Source: Pseudomonas siliginis
GTDB lineage: Bacteria > Pseudomonadota > Gammaproteobacteria > Pseudomonadales > Pseudomonadaceae
Reading direction: 5' to 3'
Assembly (NCBI RefSeq): GCF_019145195.1
Contig: NZ_JAHSTW010000012.1
Span: forward strand, 186,001-250,000
Length of the DNA stretch: 64,000 nt
The notes under the pieces were generated by a model. The model was not told the origin of the DNA. It searched no databases and worked only from the letters and a program-made list of their open reading frames with translations. Of the stretch, positions 33,451 through 42,714 are shown in pieces. The position numbers and the translations under genes were made by a program. Every line of letters begins with the position of its first letter. Position 1 is the first letter of the stretch.

Positions 33451-34197
33451 ATGAGAAAGAACACTAGCGGTCCACGATTCAAGGCACTCCTGGAAGCAGC
33501 GAACATCAGCACCACGGATTTCGCAAGGTTCTGGGGCACGGAAGCCCAAAACGTTCATAACTGGTACACCCGGGGCGTCCCGGCGTATCGCATGGAAGAA
33601 GTCTCACGCCTGTTGTCGGTCAATAGTGAATGGCTGAAAACCGGGGAAGGCGTCAAGGAGGTCGCGCGCCTGCACCCACCCGCCAGCAACGGCGACACGT
33701 TCGATGCCCAGTCCATCTGCGGCGTCTACACCGTCATCAACCCCAGCGACATCGACCTGGCATTTTTCAAGGAAACCCCGATCGCCAACGGCGATGGCAA
33801 AACCCACGTCATCCTCGACCCCGACCAGTCCCTGCGCCTGCCCCGCGCGCACCTCGATCAACTCGACATCCAGCACGCCAACGCCATCTGCGCGCACATG
33901 ATCGGCAACAGCATGGCCGATCGCATCGAAGACGGCTCCATCGTCGCCATCGACCGCGGCCTGACCCAGGTCGTCGACGGCGAAATCTACGCCATCGAAC
34001 ACGACGGCATGCTGCGCATCAAATACCTGCACCGCATGCCCGGCAATGGCCTGCGCATGCGCAGCCACAACAGCGCCGAATACCCCGACGAGGTCTTCCG
34101 GCCGGCGCAGATCGAAGAGCAGCGGATTCACATTCTTGGCTGGGTATTCTGGTGGTCGACACTGGGCAAGCGCCGGCCGGTGGTGCCGTTTCTGTGA
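33451..34197 (+). CDS. LexA/CI-like transcriptional regulator (HTH plus S24 peptidase domain)
   Basis: A 248-residue regulator. Residues about 5-65 form an HTH region (FKALLEAANISTTDFARFWGTEAQNVHNWYTRG), and residues about 130-240 are a LexA-type S24 domain. The dyad is present: S154 in IGNSMADRI and K191 in MLRIKYLHR, a 37-residue spacing equal to LexA S119-K156. A Cys-Gly pair at 90-91 (SICGVYTV) could be a cleavage site, but lies 64 residues before the Ser, more than in LexA or CI. No phage or pyocin genes are adjacent, so this is an orphan. The ATG at 33451 is preferred to a GTG two codons upstream. Confidence 0.88.
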   Translation: MRKNTSGPRFKALLEAANISTTDFARFWGTEAQNVHNWYTRGVPAYRMEEVSRLLSVNSEWLKTGEGVKEVARLHPPASNGDTFDAQSICGVYTVINPSDIDLAFFKETPIANGDGKTHVILDPDQSLRLPRAHLDQLDIQHANAICAHMIGNSMADRIEDGSIVAIDRGLTQVVDGEIYAIEHDGMLRIKYLHRMPGNGLRMRSHNSAEYPDEVFRPAQIEEQRIHILGWVFWWSTLGKRRPVVPFL

Positions 34198-34210
34198 TTG
34201 TTTGCCAGAA

Positions 34211-34238
34211 CCTGTGGGAGCGGGCTTGCCCGCGAAGA
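34211..34238 (+). repeat. Single REP element (variant)
   Basis: CTGTGGGAGCGGGCTTGCCC (continuing GCGAAG) differs from the paired REPs in the window by having GGGCTTGCCC in place of AGCCTGCTC. No inverted partner is nearby. Confidence 0.8.
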
Positions 34239-34251
34239 TGGCCCTGATAAC

Positions 34252-34276
34252 CGGTACAAATCCAGGATTTGTACCG
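34252..34276. repeat. Perfect 25-bp palindrome
   Basis: Arms CGGTACAAATCC and GGATTTGTACCG are separated by a single A. It lies 55 bp after the S24 regulator stop. It could be an operator or an RNA hairpin with a CAG loop. No T-run follows. Confidence 0.75.
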
Positions 34277-34490
34277 CTTCAGTCGCTCTAAACCGCACTC
34301 GAGGCTGGGAATCCAGAGCAAAACTCAGTATCCTGCGCCCCACATTCGCGCATCGACCCGCCCTGCGGCTCGGATGACGCCCGACGCGGCAGACCAACGT
34401 CTGACCAAGTCCCACAGCCGGACGCAGATCCGGATGTACGTTTTGAAGGCTGGCGCGGTTTACCAAAAATAAACCAAGCCAGTCCCCGAG

Positions 34491-34515
34491 AAGCCGGCCA
34501 CAAGCCGGCTTTTTA
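34491..34515 (+). terminator. Rho-independent terminator
   Basis: AAGCCGGC pairs with GCCGGCTT across a CACAA loop and is followed by further T residues. It lies about 290 bp beyond the regulator's stop, with no gene in between. Confidence 0.85.
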
Positions 34516-34605
34516 ATACCTGCAAAAAGGCTACGCCTCTCGCTTGGAAGGAATCGAACAAGCTGGGCACTACAGTTCCGAAGCGCTTCACAAGGAAGTT
34601 AAAAC

Positions 34606-35040
34606 GTGCGATTCGCCCCTCGTTTCACACTGCTTGGACCGGTCATCCTGATCGCTGCGATAAGTTTTTATCTCTCAGGCTGCGTCGGTGCCATCGTGGC
34701 TTTGCCTGAGAAAATCACACTCAGAACTGACGAGTACAAAGCTCTAAGCGCTCGTTCGCTCACGCCAGCGATTACCCGAACCGCGCAATCAGCGCCTACC
34801 CGAGAATGGTGTGGCATCACGGTTTGGGCGTTGATCATTCCTGTTCCGCTGAAATTGCCCGTGTGTACGTCGTACTCCGAGCAGTCCTTTGGCAGCAACG
34901 AATCTGGAAATGAAATCGTTTTGCTCTATTCAAAACAAGCGGTGCCGTCGCCGTTCTACGCCTGCGGCCCGTTCATGATGCTGGGGCCAATCGTGCATGG
35001 TTATCAGGGCAACGCGCTTTGCGGCGTTTTTCCTGATTAG
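34606..35040 (+). CDS. Hypothetical lipoprotein
   Basis: A 144-residue protein of unknown function. The N-terminus has a hydrophobic signal ending in the lipobox LSGC (ISFYLSGCVGAIVALP). The remainder is small and has four further Cys residues (CGITVW, CTSYSE, ACGPF, LCGVF), suggesting disulfides in the periplasm. The start is GTG at 34606, with AAGGAAG 8 bases upstream. It is convergent with the mag operon and not related to it. Confidence 0.75.
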   Translation: MRFAPRFTLLGPVILIAAISFYLSGCVGAIVALPEKITLRTDEYKALSARSLTPAITRTAQSAPTREWCGITVWALIIPVPLKLPVCTSYSEQSFGSNESGNEIVLLYSKQAVPSPFYACGPFMMLGPIVHGYQGNALCGVFPD

Positions 35041-35046
35041 CCGGAT

Positions 35047-35859
35047 TCACGGATAACTGAACGACTTCACCAACGTCAGTTCCCCCGCCGTCCGCATCGG
35101 CACTACAAACGTCTCCATCTTCTCGCTCGGCGTGCCTTCTTCAGTAATCACCGTCACCTGCGCCGTGGTCAGCGCCTGCACCACTGCATCCCCACCTTCG
35201 TCATCTCCGCGATACCCGCCGCCGTAATAATTCACATAGACCAGATATTGCCCCTTGATCGGCGCGGGCATGGCGGCGATTTCCGGGCCGTAGCCGGTGG
35301 TGACGTCGACGTCGAGGGCGGCGCCGTTGGCGGCGCTGCGGTTGCCGTACCAGATGTGGCCGCCATCGGGGGTGATCAGGTGCAGGTCGAGGTCGGTGCC
35401 GTCGCTGTCCCAGGCCAGCAGGACGCGCAGTTTGGCCGGGGTGGCGCCGCCGCGGGCGTTGAGGAATTGCGTGCGGTGGCGTTGCTGGCCGTCGGCGCTG
35501 CGCACTTCGACGCTGTTGCTGCCGTTGGGGAAGGAGAACGGGCGATCGAAGCCGCCGGCGGGGTCGATTTTCAGCGGCATGCTGACGCCGTTGACGATCA
35601 GGCGGCCGGGTTCGTTGTTCTTCGGCACGGCTTTGATCTGGCCGCTGATTCTGGCGGTATTGGCCTGGCCAAGCGGTGTGTTGACCGACGAGGCCGGGTA
35701 GTTGACGGTCTGGCGGAAGCTCTCGCCCTCGCCTTGCGGTGCGCCGCTGCGCCAGCCGCCCACCGGGGTGTCGAGTTTGACGCCATCGGCGGCGAACGCT
35801 TGCGGCAGTACATTGAGGGCACAGAGCAGCAGCAAGACCTGTGGATAACGGAGTGTCAT
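35047..35859 (-). CDS. magF: MagF: DUF2135/YfaP-like periplasmic protein
   Basis: A 270-residue protein with a signal peptide ending AFA, then the DUF2135 (YfaP) features VGGWRSGAPQGEG, RVLLAWDSDGTDLDLHLITPDGGHIWYGN and KGQYLVYVNYYGGGY. It is the last gene of the six-gene operon and resembles the first gene's product (44447-45238), for example in the C-terminal ...ETFVVPMRTAGELTLVKSF. In P. aeruginosa the matching operon is magABCDEF (PA4492-PA4487); the letter is assigned by position. Function: accessory to the alpha-2-macroglobulin MagD. Confidence 0.85.
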   Translation of the reverse strand: MTLRYPQVLLLLCALNVLPQAFAADGVKLDTPVGGWRSGAPQGEGESFRQTVNYPASSVNTPLGQANTARISGQIKAVPKNNEPGRLIVNGVSMPLKIDPAGGFDRPFSFPNGSNSVEVRSADGQQRHRTQFLNARGGATPAKLRVLLAWDSDGTDLDLHLITPDGGHIWYGNRSAANGAALDVDVTTGYGPEIAAMPAPIKGQYLVYVNYYGGGYRGDDEGGDAVVQALTTAQVTVITEEGTPSEKMETFVVPMRTAGELTLVKSFSYP

Positions 35860-35862
35860 GGT

Positions 35863-37491
35863 CTATTCCAGCAAAAGGTGACGGGCGAGCCCTTCGATGT
35901 AGGTTTCATCCTGGCCGTTGGGGTGTGCTTCGAAGGCCAGGTGCAGATATTCGTGGGTCAGGTCGAGGCGATCCTGCAGGGTCAGCACGCCGCGCACATA
36001 AATGCGCTGGCGTTCGCGGTCGACGAAGGGCCGGCCGAAGGCGAGTTTGCATACGGCGAAAGTGCTGACTTCGTTGTAGCCGGTTTCGCTTTCGAGCCTC
36101 GGACGCCAGCCGCGTCGCTGCTTTTGCAGCCAGTCTTGCGCGGCGGGTAATGCTTCGCAGGAGGCGACCGGGTTGTCCCAGCGGCTGAGGCTGGCGCGTG
36201 GATAGGCGTGCAGCAGAATCGCGTCGTAGCGCTGGCCGGCATTCGCTTGCTCGACGGCTTGCTGCCAGGCGAGTTTGTCTGGGCCCGGCTGGTCGGAGTG
36301 ATAGGTGACGGTGCTGCCGGCCAGTACCAGATCCGCCGTCCACGCCGCGATGTTGCGTGACTCGGCCGAGGCTGGACGCGGGGCGACGCGCTGGCGATTG
36401 CTGCTGTCGTCAATGCTCAGGCAATCGCCGTTGCGTCTGGCGTTTTGCAGCAGATAAGTGCGGATCGCTACGGCCAGCGCCTTGGCGGCTTCGGCGGGTT
36501 GCGGTTTGGCTTCGCGCTCAAGAACGCGAGCGACATATTCTTCGCGATCAAGTCTTGCGACGAGTTTTTCGTTGAGCAGAAACAGTTCGCCATCGCTGTG
36601 GATGTCCAGCGCGTTGCCGTTGGCGAATTCGACACGGTAGTCGCCGCGCAATGGCCCGGACGTGGCAACACGATCTCCGGCCAGAACTTTCGACACCGGG
36701 TATTTCGAGAACAGCCCGACTTCCACACAACGCCCTGAGTCCGCTGGCCATGCCGTCGGCAACACGCTGGCAAGCGCCTGAGCGTAATGGCGCAGAACCA
36801 TTTGACTGGTACCGCGTCCACCCGCCCAGATCGGTGCGCCGTCGGCGGTCCAACCGGCGAATCCACCTTGCCGCGATAGTGCATCCTGGTCGCCGAGCCA
36901 GCTCCAGGTTTTCACCCGCAGGCGCCCGCCCAACTCGCCGACGACATTGCCATCCGCCGCGTTCAGTACGACATCGAGCAGCACGCGGCGCGTCTGATCC
37001 TGCGCTGGCAGCAATGCCAGAACGCTCAATAACTCGGCAACCGAAACCCTTGTTGCCGGTTGCACGGCTGGCAAATCCAGCAACCACGACGGCGCCTGCC
37101 GCGCCTGCCGCGCCTGCCAATACGCTCGCCAATCCGTCGCTGCAATGCCCAACCGCGCCGGTTCGAAATACAGACCGCAGGACTTCACCAGTGCCTGATC
37201 CCGCTCTATCCTGCCGCCCGCCGAGCAGCAATAAACTTCTTCTTTGGACTGCCCGCGACATTCATACGCCGGTTCCCGTGCACCGGTATCCACCAGCCAC
37301 GCGTAGACCAACAACTTCCACAGACTGCCCAGCGGCGCATCCAGCGACGCTGGCAACGGTTCGCGCTTGATCAGTTGCGTCTGACTCAACGACAACAACT
37401 CACCCTGATAGGCCACGCGCAACGGCTCATCCTGCGCTGTCGCCAGCGCAGGCATCACGCACATCAGCAGCCACAACAGCGGCCGGGGCAT
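35863..37491 (-). CDS. magE: MagE: DUF2300 (YfaQ-like) envelope protein
   Basis: A 542-residue protein with an N-terminal signal (LLWLLMCVMPALATAQ). The C-terminal half contains the SpoIID-like segment REEYVARVLEREAKPQPAEAAKALAVAIRTYLL and a final DLTHEYLHLAFEAHPNGQDETYIEGLARH, which has an H-E-x-x-H-like pattern (HEYLH). This matches the YfaQ/DUF2300 family. The ATG at 37491 is one base after the magD stop, so the two are coupled. The biochemical role is unknown. Confidence 0.82.
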   Translation of the reverse strand: MPRPLLWLLMCVMPALATAQDEPLRVAYQGELLSLSQTQLIKREPLPASLDAPLGSLWKLLVYAWLVDTGAREPAYECRGQSKEEVYCCSAGGRIERDQALVKSCGLYFEPARLGIAATDWRAYWQARQARQAPSWLLDLPAVQPATRVSVAELLSVLALLPAQDQTRRVLLDVVLNAADGNVVGELGGRLRVKTWSWLGDQDALSRQGGFAGWTADGAPIWAGGRGTSQMVLRHYAQALASVLPTAWPADSGRCVEVGLFSKYPVSKVLAGDRVATSGPLRGDYRVEFANGNALDIHSDGELFLLNEKLVARLDREEYVARVLEREAKPQPAEAAKALAVAIRTYLLQNARRNGDCLSIDDSSNRQRVAPRPASAESRNIAAWTADLVLAGSTVTYHSDQPGPDKLAWQQAVEQANAGQRYDAILLHAYPRASLSRWDNPVASCEALPAAQDWLQKQRRGWRPRLESETGYNEVSTFAVCKLAFGRPFVDRERQRIYVRGVLTLQDRLDLTHEYLHLAFEAHPNGQDETYIEGLARHLLLE

Positions 37492-37492
37492 G

Positions 37493-40400
37493 TCAGTTGA
37501 CCGTGACCTGACCGAGGGCGGCTTTCGCCTCCTGGGCCTGATGCTGCGGTGCATACAATTGCTTGAAGCGTACCGGCGGCAGGTTGAACTGGCCCTTCTG
37601 TGAGAAGCGCACCAGATGGCGCAGGCGCAACTCACCGCTCAATGCATCGACCGGCACCGCGTAAGCCAACTGACCCGGTTCGAAACGCGCCTTCTCCAGC
37701 GCGGTCGGCTCGGTGCCGTCCTTGCCCTGCAATTTGATGCCCCACGTCGTGCGCTCGACATCCGCGCCCGGTGGCAGCGGCACTTCAAGCATGCCGTAGC
37801 GCAGCGGTTTCGGTGCCTTGCTGGTGAGGATCACCTCATCCAGGTACAGGCTGTCGCTGGACAGCGGTTTAGTGCCGACCGGCTCGAGTTTGAAGGTGAA
37901 CGCTTCGTCGCCCGGCACCAGCCGCGACAGGCGCCGGGTGATGGTCACGGCCATCGGATCGACCTGCGGCTGTTGCGTCTGGAAGCTCAAAGCTGCACGC
38001 AGCGGCCGCTCTTGCGTGCCGGACACGCTCAGCACATTCGGCAACGGCGTCGCGCCTTGCCATATCCAGTACATCTCGCCGCTGGCGCCGTAGTTTTTCT
38101 TCCAGCCCTCACCCGGCATCAGCGCGATGGTGGGCGAAGCCTGAGCGATGCTGCGTTGCAGCCAGGTCAGCGCCAGTGCACGTTCCAGCGTCGATTGCTG
38201 CGGCAACAGGCGTTGCAACAACGCCGTCGCACGGGCCTGATCAAACGGTTGCAGCGACAGGTTCAGTGCTTCGACGAAGGGCTGCGAGCTGACCGCCAGA
38301 CGTTGTTGCGCTGCGCCCAGTTGCCGATTGAACGCCTCCGGCAAAGCAACTTTCGCCTGCGTCGCCAACGATGCAGTGAGTACCCACGCCGCCGCTAGAC
38401 CCAGCGCCGAATCCGGGTCGTTCATCACCAGACTGTCCTGGCCGTCGTCGAGCAAGGTTTCGGCAGCGCCTTCACCGGCCTTGACCAGATCCTCAATCAA
38501 ACCGCTGAGCAGCGTGTTCACTGGCAGCTGCATCTGTTTGGCGAACGACAGAATCAGCGCCCGCTGCAGCAATGGCGTATTCGGCGCTTGCTTGGCGTAC
38601 ACCTCGAGTACGCGCTGCCAGTGCTCCGGCGGCAGGGTCAGGTCGAGTACGCGGCTGGCATTCCAGTCGGCGTAGTAGGCATAGGCGGTGAGAAATGCAT
38701 CCGGCTCGCCGTCGTAGCCCCACCAGGTGAAGCTCGCCGACGGCCCGGCCATTTGCACCAGACGCAGGCGGCTGTTCTGCATGATCAGGCGCAAGCGATC
38801 GCGAATCTGCGGGTTCGACGCCAGCGATGGATAGGCGATGCTCAACGGCAGCAAGCGACTGGCGGTCTGCTCGACGCCGCCGTACGGGTAGCTGAGCAGA
38901 TCATCGAGGGCGGAACGGAACAGCGCTTGCGAACTGTCATCCAGACGCAGGCGGATATCCGTGGCATCCGCCGGCAAACTCAACGGCGTATCGCCGCTGA
39001 CCACGTCGAGGCTTTGTGTCTGGGTGACCTGCCAGCCTTCACCGGTGGCACTCAAGCGCACAGCCAGGGCATCGGCGACTTTGCCATCCTGCACCAGCTC
39101 CGCCGTCCACTCGCCAGAGGCCAGGGCAAACGCCGGCAGCGGCAAATAATTGATGCCGCTGTTCAGGGTCACCGGCAGACGTCGTTCGGTACCGGCATAG
39201 TGAGTCACCAGTTCCGCCTTGACCGGTTTCTCTGCCTGACTGAAAGCGAACACACCCAGCTGCGGCTGATCGCCCTTGCGGAATCTGCTCGGCCCGCTCC
39301 ACTTCAGGTACAGCGGTTTTTCCGAACGGACGAACTGCTTCTTCTGCCCGACCTGACCGTCATCGGCAATCGCCCGCGCGGTGATGCGCCAGCGGGTCAG
39401 CGAGTCCGGCATCTTGAAGGTGAAGCGGGTTTTGCCGTCGGCGCCGGTCAACAGCTCCGGCTGCCACGCAGCAGTGTCGACGTCTTCACGGCGCGGACGC
39501 TCAAGCACCTTCACGCCGCGCTCGCTGCGATTGGCCTTGCCCGGAGCGCCGGGGCTACCCGGCAATGCCACGTCGTAACTGATGAATGACAGGCTGGCAC
39601 TGGTACGCACGTTGTTGCGCCGTGGGTGATAGAAGAACTGGTCGATGCTCGGCGCGACTTCCGGTTGCAGCGCGTAGACCATTTCGTCGACCACGCTGAC
39701 CGTCAGATGCGCCGGAACCGCTTTGCCGGCGAACTGCGTGGTGAGGTCGACCGTGACCGTATCGCCCGGCAGGTATACCGCTTTGTCGGTGCTGATCGCC
39801 ACGTCGATTTGCGGCGCGACCACTTTGATCCCGGCGTTCTGGAAGCTGTACTGACCGCCCTTGGTGTAAAGCACGGAGAAGGTCAGGTTCGGCGCGAAGT
39901 TATCCTTCACCGCAATGCGCGCGCGGTATTGGGTGTCGCTGAGTTTTTCCAGCTTCAACCAGTCAGCGCCCTTGGCCAGCAGCGCAGTGGCCTCGACCTT
40001 GTCGCGCTCCAGCGACAGCAGTGCATCGCTGACCGGCTCAGGGAAGGTGATCAGCGCCAGCGCTTCTTCGCCCGCCTTGTACTCGGGCTTGTCGAGGACG
40101 ATTTCCACGGTACCCGGCACCGCTTTCACACCGTCGCCGGTGACCGAATGGCCGGTGGCGCCGAGGACGCGACCGTGTTGATCCTTCAGCGTCAGGTTGT
40201 AGGTGCCCGGACGTTCGAAGGCGAGGCTGAAGCCTTTGTCCGTTGCGGCGAGTTTGCCTTCGCCGGTGCTCTGATCTTCCAGGCGCACCCAGGCGTAGCT
40301 GCTCGGCGTCACGGCTTTGCTCTGCTCGGTGCCAGCCTCATTCGCGTAGCTGAAGGCAACCTTGTCACCGACCGCGCTGAAACGCTGCGGCGCACTCAAG

Positions 40401-42067
40401 CGGAAACTCGCCGCGCCACGGTCGATGAGGATTTCCTTGGTGGTCTTGACCCGATACGCCGCGCCGTCGCTGGCGAACACGGTGAGCATGTAGCGGCTCG
40501 GTTTATCGGCTGCCGGCAAATCGAGGGTCGCGTTGCCCTTGCTGTCGGTGGTCAGTTCGGTGCTGGTCAGCTCCACCGGAAATTGCCCGAGGTATTGCAG
40601 CTCGTTGTCGACCATGGACAGTTGCTGGGCGCGCAGGCTCAGGCTCAATTTGGCATTGGCCACCGGTTTGCCATCGGGGTAGAGCAGCACCAGACTGCCT
40701 TTCACCGGCTCACCGGTGCGGTAATCCTGCTTGGCCAGATTCAGCGAGATTTCGAAGTGCGGCTTGATGTATTCGGCAACGCGGAAAGCACTGCTGTAGG
40801 CCTGCTCCTTGTAGTTGAAACGGATCTCGTAACCACCGGCCACGGCGTTATCCGGCAACTGGAAACGGCCCTGGGTACCTGCTTTCGAATCAAGCTTCAG
40901 ATCGAGGGTCTGCAGTTCGGTCCCCGTGGCATCAAGCACGCTGACACTGACATCCGCCGCGCCCGGCAGAACCGAATCCCGGGCATTCTTGAACTCGCGA
41001 CCGACGATTTTCAGCGACACCCAATCACCCGGGCGATACAGCGGCCGATCGGTGAAGGCATACAGTTTGGTGTCGTAGATTTCGCTGTCGTAGTAGAAGT
41101 TTTCCGAGACGAACACGCCGCCCTCTTCGTCCTCGCCGATGACGAACGAGCGTTCCGGGCTGACGTGTTTCAGGCGCAGCAAACCGTCGGCATCGGTAGC
41201 ACCGCTGCTCATCACGCCGAGGCCATCGGTCCACAGCACATTGACCTTCGGCACCGAACTGCCTTCGTGCTTGCGCGCGGCCCAGACCAGCAGTTCATCA
41301 CCGGCAATCTTGCTCACTGCGACGGTGTTGGAGACGAACACCATGGTGGTCGCGCGATACTTGCCGATCAGCGCTTCAACCAGATACAGCCCCGGCTTCA
41401 GGTTACCCAACGGGATGTAAACGTTGCCCGGCGCGACGCTGACGAAGTCACTGGACGAGCCGGCCAGATTGACCCCGGCCGGCGGCTGGATAGGCTTGGC
41501 CTGCCACAGCGGATAACGGAACTGGCTGACCACCGGCAGACCCGGGATCAGCGCGAATTGCGGCTGCGCGTCGTACGGCGTCGGCGCGGCCATGGCCTCG
41601 CCCATTTTCAGCTCCGGCACTTCTTCGGTGACCTGCTTGCGCGACTCGTAGGAGAACGCACGCTGCATCACCCGGCGGGATTTGCGATACCAGTTGTCCC
41701 ACAGATACGCGAGGGTGTTGGACAGACCTTCGCCCTTGAACTGGCCGTCGCTGACGACGCGATGCAGGTTCTTCTGGCGCTTTAGGAAATCCAGCGGCTT
41801 GTCGATGCGATACACGCGAATGTCGGCGCCGCCGTACGGTTCCATGCGAAAGCGCCGGTAGTCACGACCCGGGGCTTCGAGGCGGACCATCGCCGGCTCG
41901 TCGCTGGCAAAACTGCTGTCGGCAAGCAGGAAGAAACTCTCACCGGCCACCGGCGTGTAATTGCTCGGTTCCACCGAGTCTTCGGCGTTGACGCAGGAAA
42001 ACGGCAGCAACAACGCCAACAGCAAAGAAATTCGCGAACAGATACGCAACATGCGGGCACCGGTCAT
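37493..42067 (-). CDS. magD: MagD: bacterial alpha-2-macroglobulin homologue without thioester Cys
   Basis: A 1524-residue periplasmic protein of the YfaS type, thought to trap attacking proteases. A signal sequence ends near VNA. MG-type beta domains follow (for example TDRPLYRPGDWVSLKIVGR, DRPLYRPGD being the MG1-2 landmark), a bait region, and the alpha/alpha thioester-like domain. In place of the CxEQ thioester, the sequence is YPYGGVEQTASRLLP with V1065 where the Cys should be, as in other YfaS/MagD proteins. The ATG at 42067 overlaps the magC stop as ATGA; a start at 42052 would shorten it. In P. aeruginosa MagD associates with other Mag proteins. Confidence 0.92.
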   Translation of the reverse strand: MTGARMLRICSRISLLLALLLPFSCVNAEDSVEPSNYTPVAGESFFLLADSSFASDEPAMVRLEAPGRDYRRFRMEPYGGADIRVYRIDKPLDFLKRQKNLHRVVSDGQFKGEGLSNTLAYLWDNWYRKSRRVMQRAFSYESRKQVTEEVPELKMGEAMAAPTPYDAQPQFALIPGLPVVSQFRYPLWQAKPIQPPAGVNLAGSSSDFVSVAPGNVYIPLGNLKPGLYLVEALIGKYRATTMVFVSNTVAVSKIAGDELLVWAARKHEGSSVPKVNVLWTDGLGVMSSGATDADGLLRLKHVSPERSFVIGEDEEGGVFVSENFYYDSEIYDTKLYAFTDRPLYRPGDWVSLKIVGREFKNARDSVLPGAADVSVSVLDATGTELQTLDLKLDSKAGTQGRFQLPDNAVAGGYEIRFNYKEQAYSSAFRVAEYIKPHFEISLNLAKQDYRTGEPVKGSLVLLYPDGKPVANAKLSLSLRAQQLSMVDNELQYLGQFPVELTSTELTTDSKGNATLDLPAADKPSRYMLTVFASDGAAYRVKTTKEILIDRGAASFRLSAPQRFSAVGDKVAFSYANEAGTEQSKAVTPSSYAWVRLEDQSTGEGKLAATDKGFSLAFERPGTYNLTLKDQHGRVLGATGHSVTGDGVKAVPGTVEIVLDKPEYKAGEEALALITFPEPVSDALLSLERDKVEATALLAKGADWLKLEKLSDTQYRARIAVKDNFAPNLTFSVLYTKGGQYSFQNAGIKVVAPQIDVAISTDKAVYLPGDTVTVDLTTQFAGKAVPAHLTVSVVDEMVYALQPEVAPSIDQFFYHPRRNNVRTSASLSFISYDVALPGSPGAPGKANRSERGVKVLERPRREDVDTAAWQPELLTGADGKTRFTFKMPDSLTRWRITARAIADDGQVGQKKQFVRSEKPLYLKWSGPSRFRKGDQPQLGVFAFSQAEKPVKAELVTHYAGTERRLPVTLNSGINYLPLPAFALASGEWTAELVQDGKVADALAVRLSATGEGWQVTQTQSLDVVSGDTPLSLPADATDIRLRLDDSSQALFRSALDDLLSYPYGGVEQTASRLLPLSIAYPSLASNPQIRDRLRLIMQNSRLRLVQMAGPSASFTWWGYDGEPDAFLTAYAYYADWNASRVLDLTLPPEHWQRVLEVYAKQAPNTPLLQRALILSFAKQMQLPVNTLLSGLIEDLVKAGEGAAETLLDDGQDSLVMNDPDSALGLAAAWVLTASLATQAKVALPEAFNRQLGAAQQRLAVSSQPFVEALNLSLQPFDQARATALLQRLLPQQSTLERALALTWLQRSIAQASPTIALMPGEGWKKNYGASGEMYWIWQGATPLPNVLSVSGTQERPLRAALSFQTQQPQVDPMAVTITRRLSRLVPGDEAFTFKLEPVGTKPLSSDSLYLDEVILTSKAPKPLRYGMLEVPLPPGADVERTTWGIKLQGKDGTEPTALEKARFEPGQLAYAVPVDALSGELRLRHLVRFSQKGQFNLPPVRFKQLYAPQHQAQEAKAALGQVTVN

Positions 42068-42714
42068 TGGGAGAGAAAGTTCAGTCGATAGACGCCGATG
42101 AAGTTGGGGTTGGCTGCGTCGGGTATCCATCGGGTGTCCTTCCATGTCATGAGTTGCTGCAGGCTTGCCGAACGCATGCCGTTGTCAGTGGGGGTGGTGG
42201 TGCCGGTGTGATAGGCGATGTAGCGGCCCATCCAGATCATCAGGTGCTGATCGTCGCCCTGATCGAAAAACATCAGGTCGCCGGGCCGCGCCTGCGCCAC
42301 ATCGCGGCCGACCAGGTGGCTGTTGAACTGAATCAGTTTGATCGCGTTGACGTACGGCCCGACCTTGCCGTCGCCCTGCTGCCACTGTTGCGCGAGCTTG
42401 CGTTGCGCGTTGCTCAGGGTCAGTTCCGGCGGCAGATAGCGATTGGACAGACCATTGCTGCGCAGCCATTTGTCGTCGTGGACTTTCAGCGCTTCGTTGG
42501 CGGCAAAGCGCACCAGGCCGGCGCAGTCCTGCTGATACCAGCGCGGGCTTGGGCCTTGGCTCAATTGCTCTTGAGCAATACGCACAAACCAGGCGCGAAA
42601 CACTTGGGATTGCGCCGGGTCGAGCGCTGGCGCTTCAACCGCACGGGCGCCTGCGCTCAGCAGCAAAGCAAGCAAGCCGAGGCTGCGGATCAGTGCGCTC
42701 ACAACGCCTTCCAT
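42064..42714 (-). CDS. magC: MagC: DUF1175 (YfaT-like) protein
   Basis: A 216-residue protein with a signal peptide ending ARA. The family signatures YQQDCAGLVRFAANEALKVHD, PGDLMFFDQGDDQHLMIWMGRYIAYHTG look like an NlpC/P60-type cysteine peptidase arrangement (Cys in QQDCAGLVRF, His in DQHLMIWMG), which is how DUF1175 proteins are sometimes viewed. The start is uncertain: the ATG at 42714 overlaps magB by 16 bp, while a GTG at 42702 overlaps its stop as GTGA. Activity is not shown. Confidence 0.85.
   Translation of the reverse strand: MEGVVSALIRSLGLLALLLSAGARAVEAPALDPAQSQVFRAWFVRIAQEQLSQGPSPRWYQQDCAGLVRFAANEALKVHDDKWLRSNGLSNRYLPPELTLSNAQRKLAQQWQQGDGKVGPYVNAIKLIQFNSHLVGRDVAQARPGDLMFFDQGDDQHLMIWMGRYIAYHTGTTTPTDNGMRSASLQQLMTWKDTRWIPDAANPNFIGVYRLNFLSQ

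Larger units (their letters stand above)
34198..34605 (+). other. 408-bp region without a clear gene: solo REP, long palindrome, terminator
   Basis: Contains, in order, a single REP variant (34211-34238), a perfect 25-bp palindrome (34252-34276), about 210 bp with no recognisable gene, a strong intrinsic terminator (34491-34515) and the leader of the next lipoprotein gene. The combination could be a long 3' UTR of the S24 regulator or an unrecognised small RNA. Confidence 0.55.

Noticed and set aside
33451..34197. Prophage or tailocin repressor cluster
   Set aside because: Only the regulator is present. Flanking genes are ppa and a small lipoprotein with no structural or lysis genes, so no prophage can be claimed.
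39626..41785. 719-codon plus-strand frame opposite magD, and 24557-26338 minus (593 codons) opposite exaC
   Set aside because: Both are mirror frames of well-supported genes, with low-complexity His/Arg/Gln/Asp composition and no motifs.
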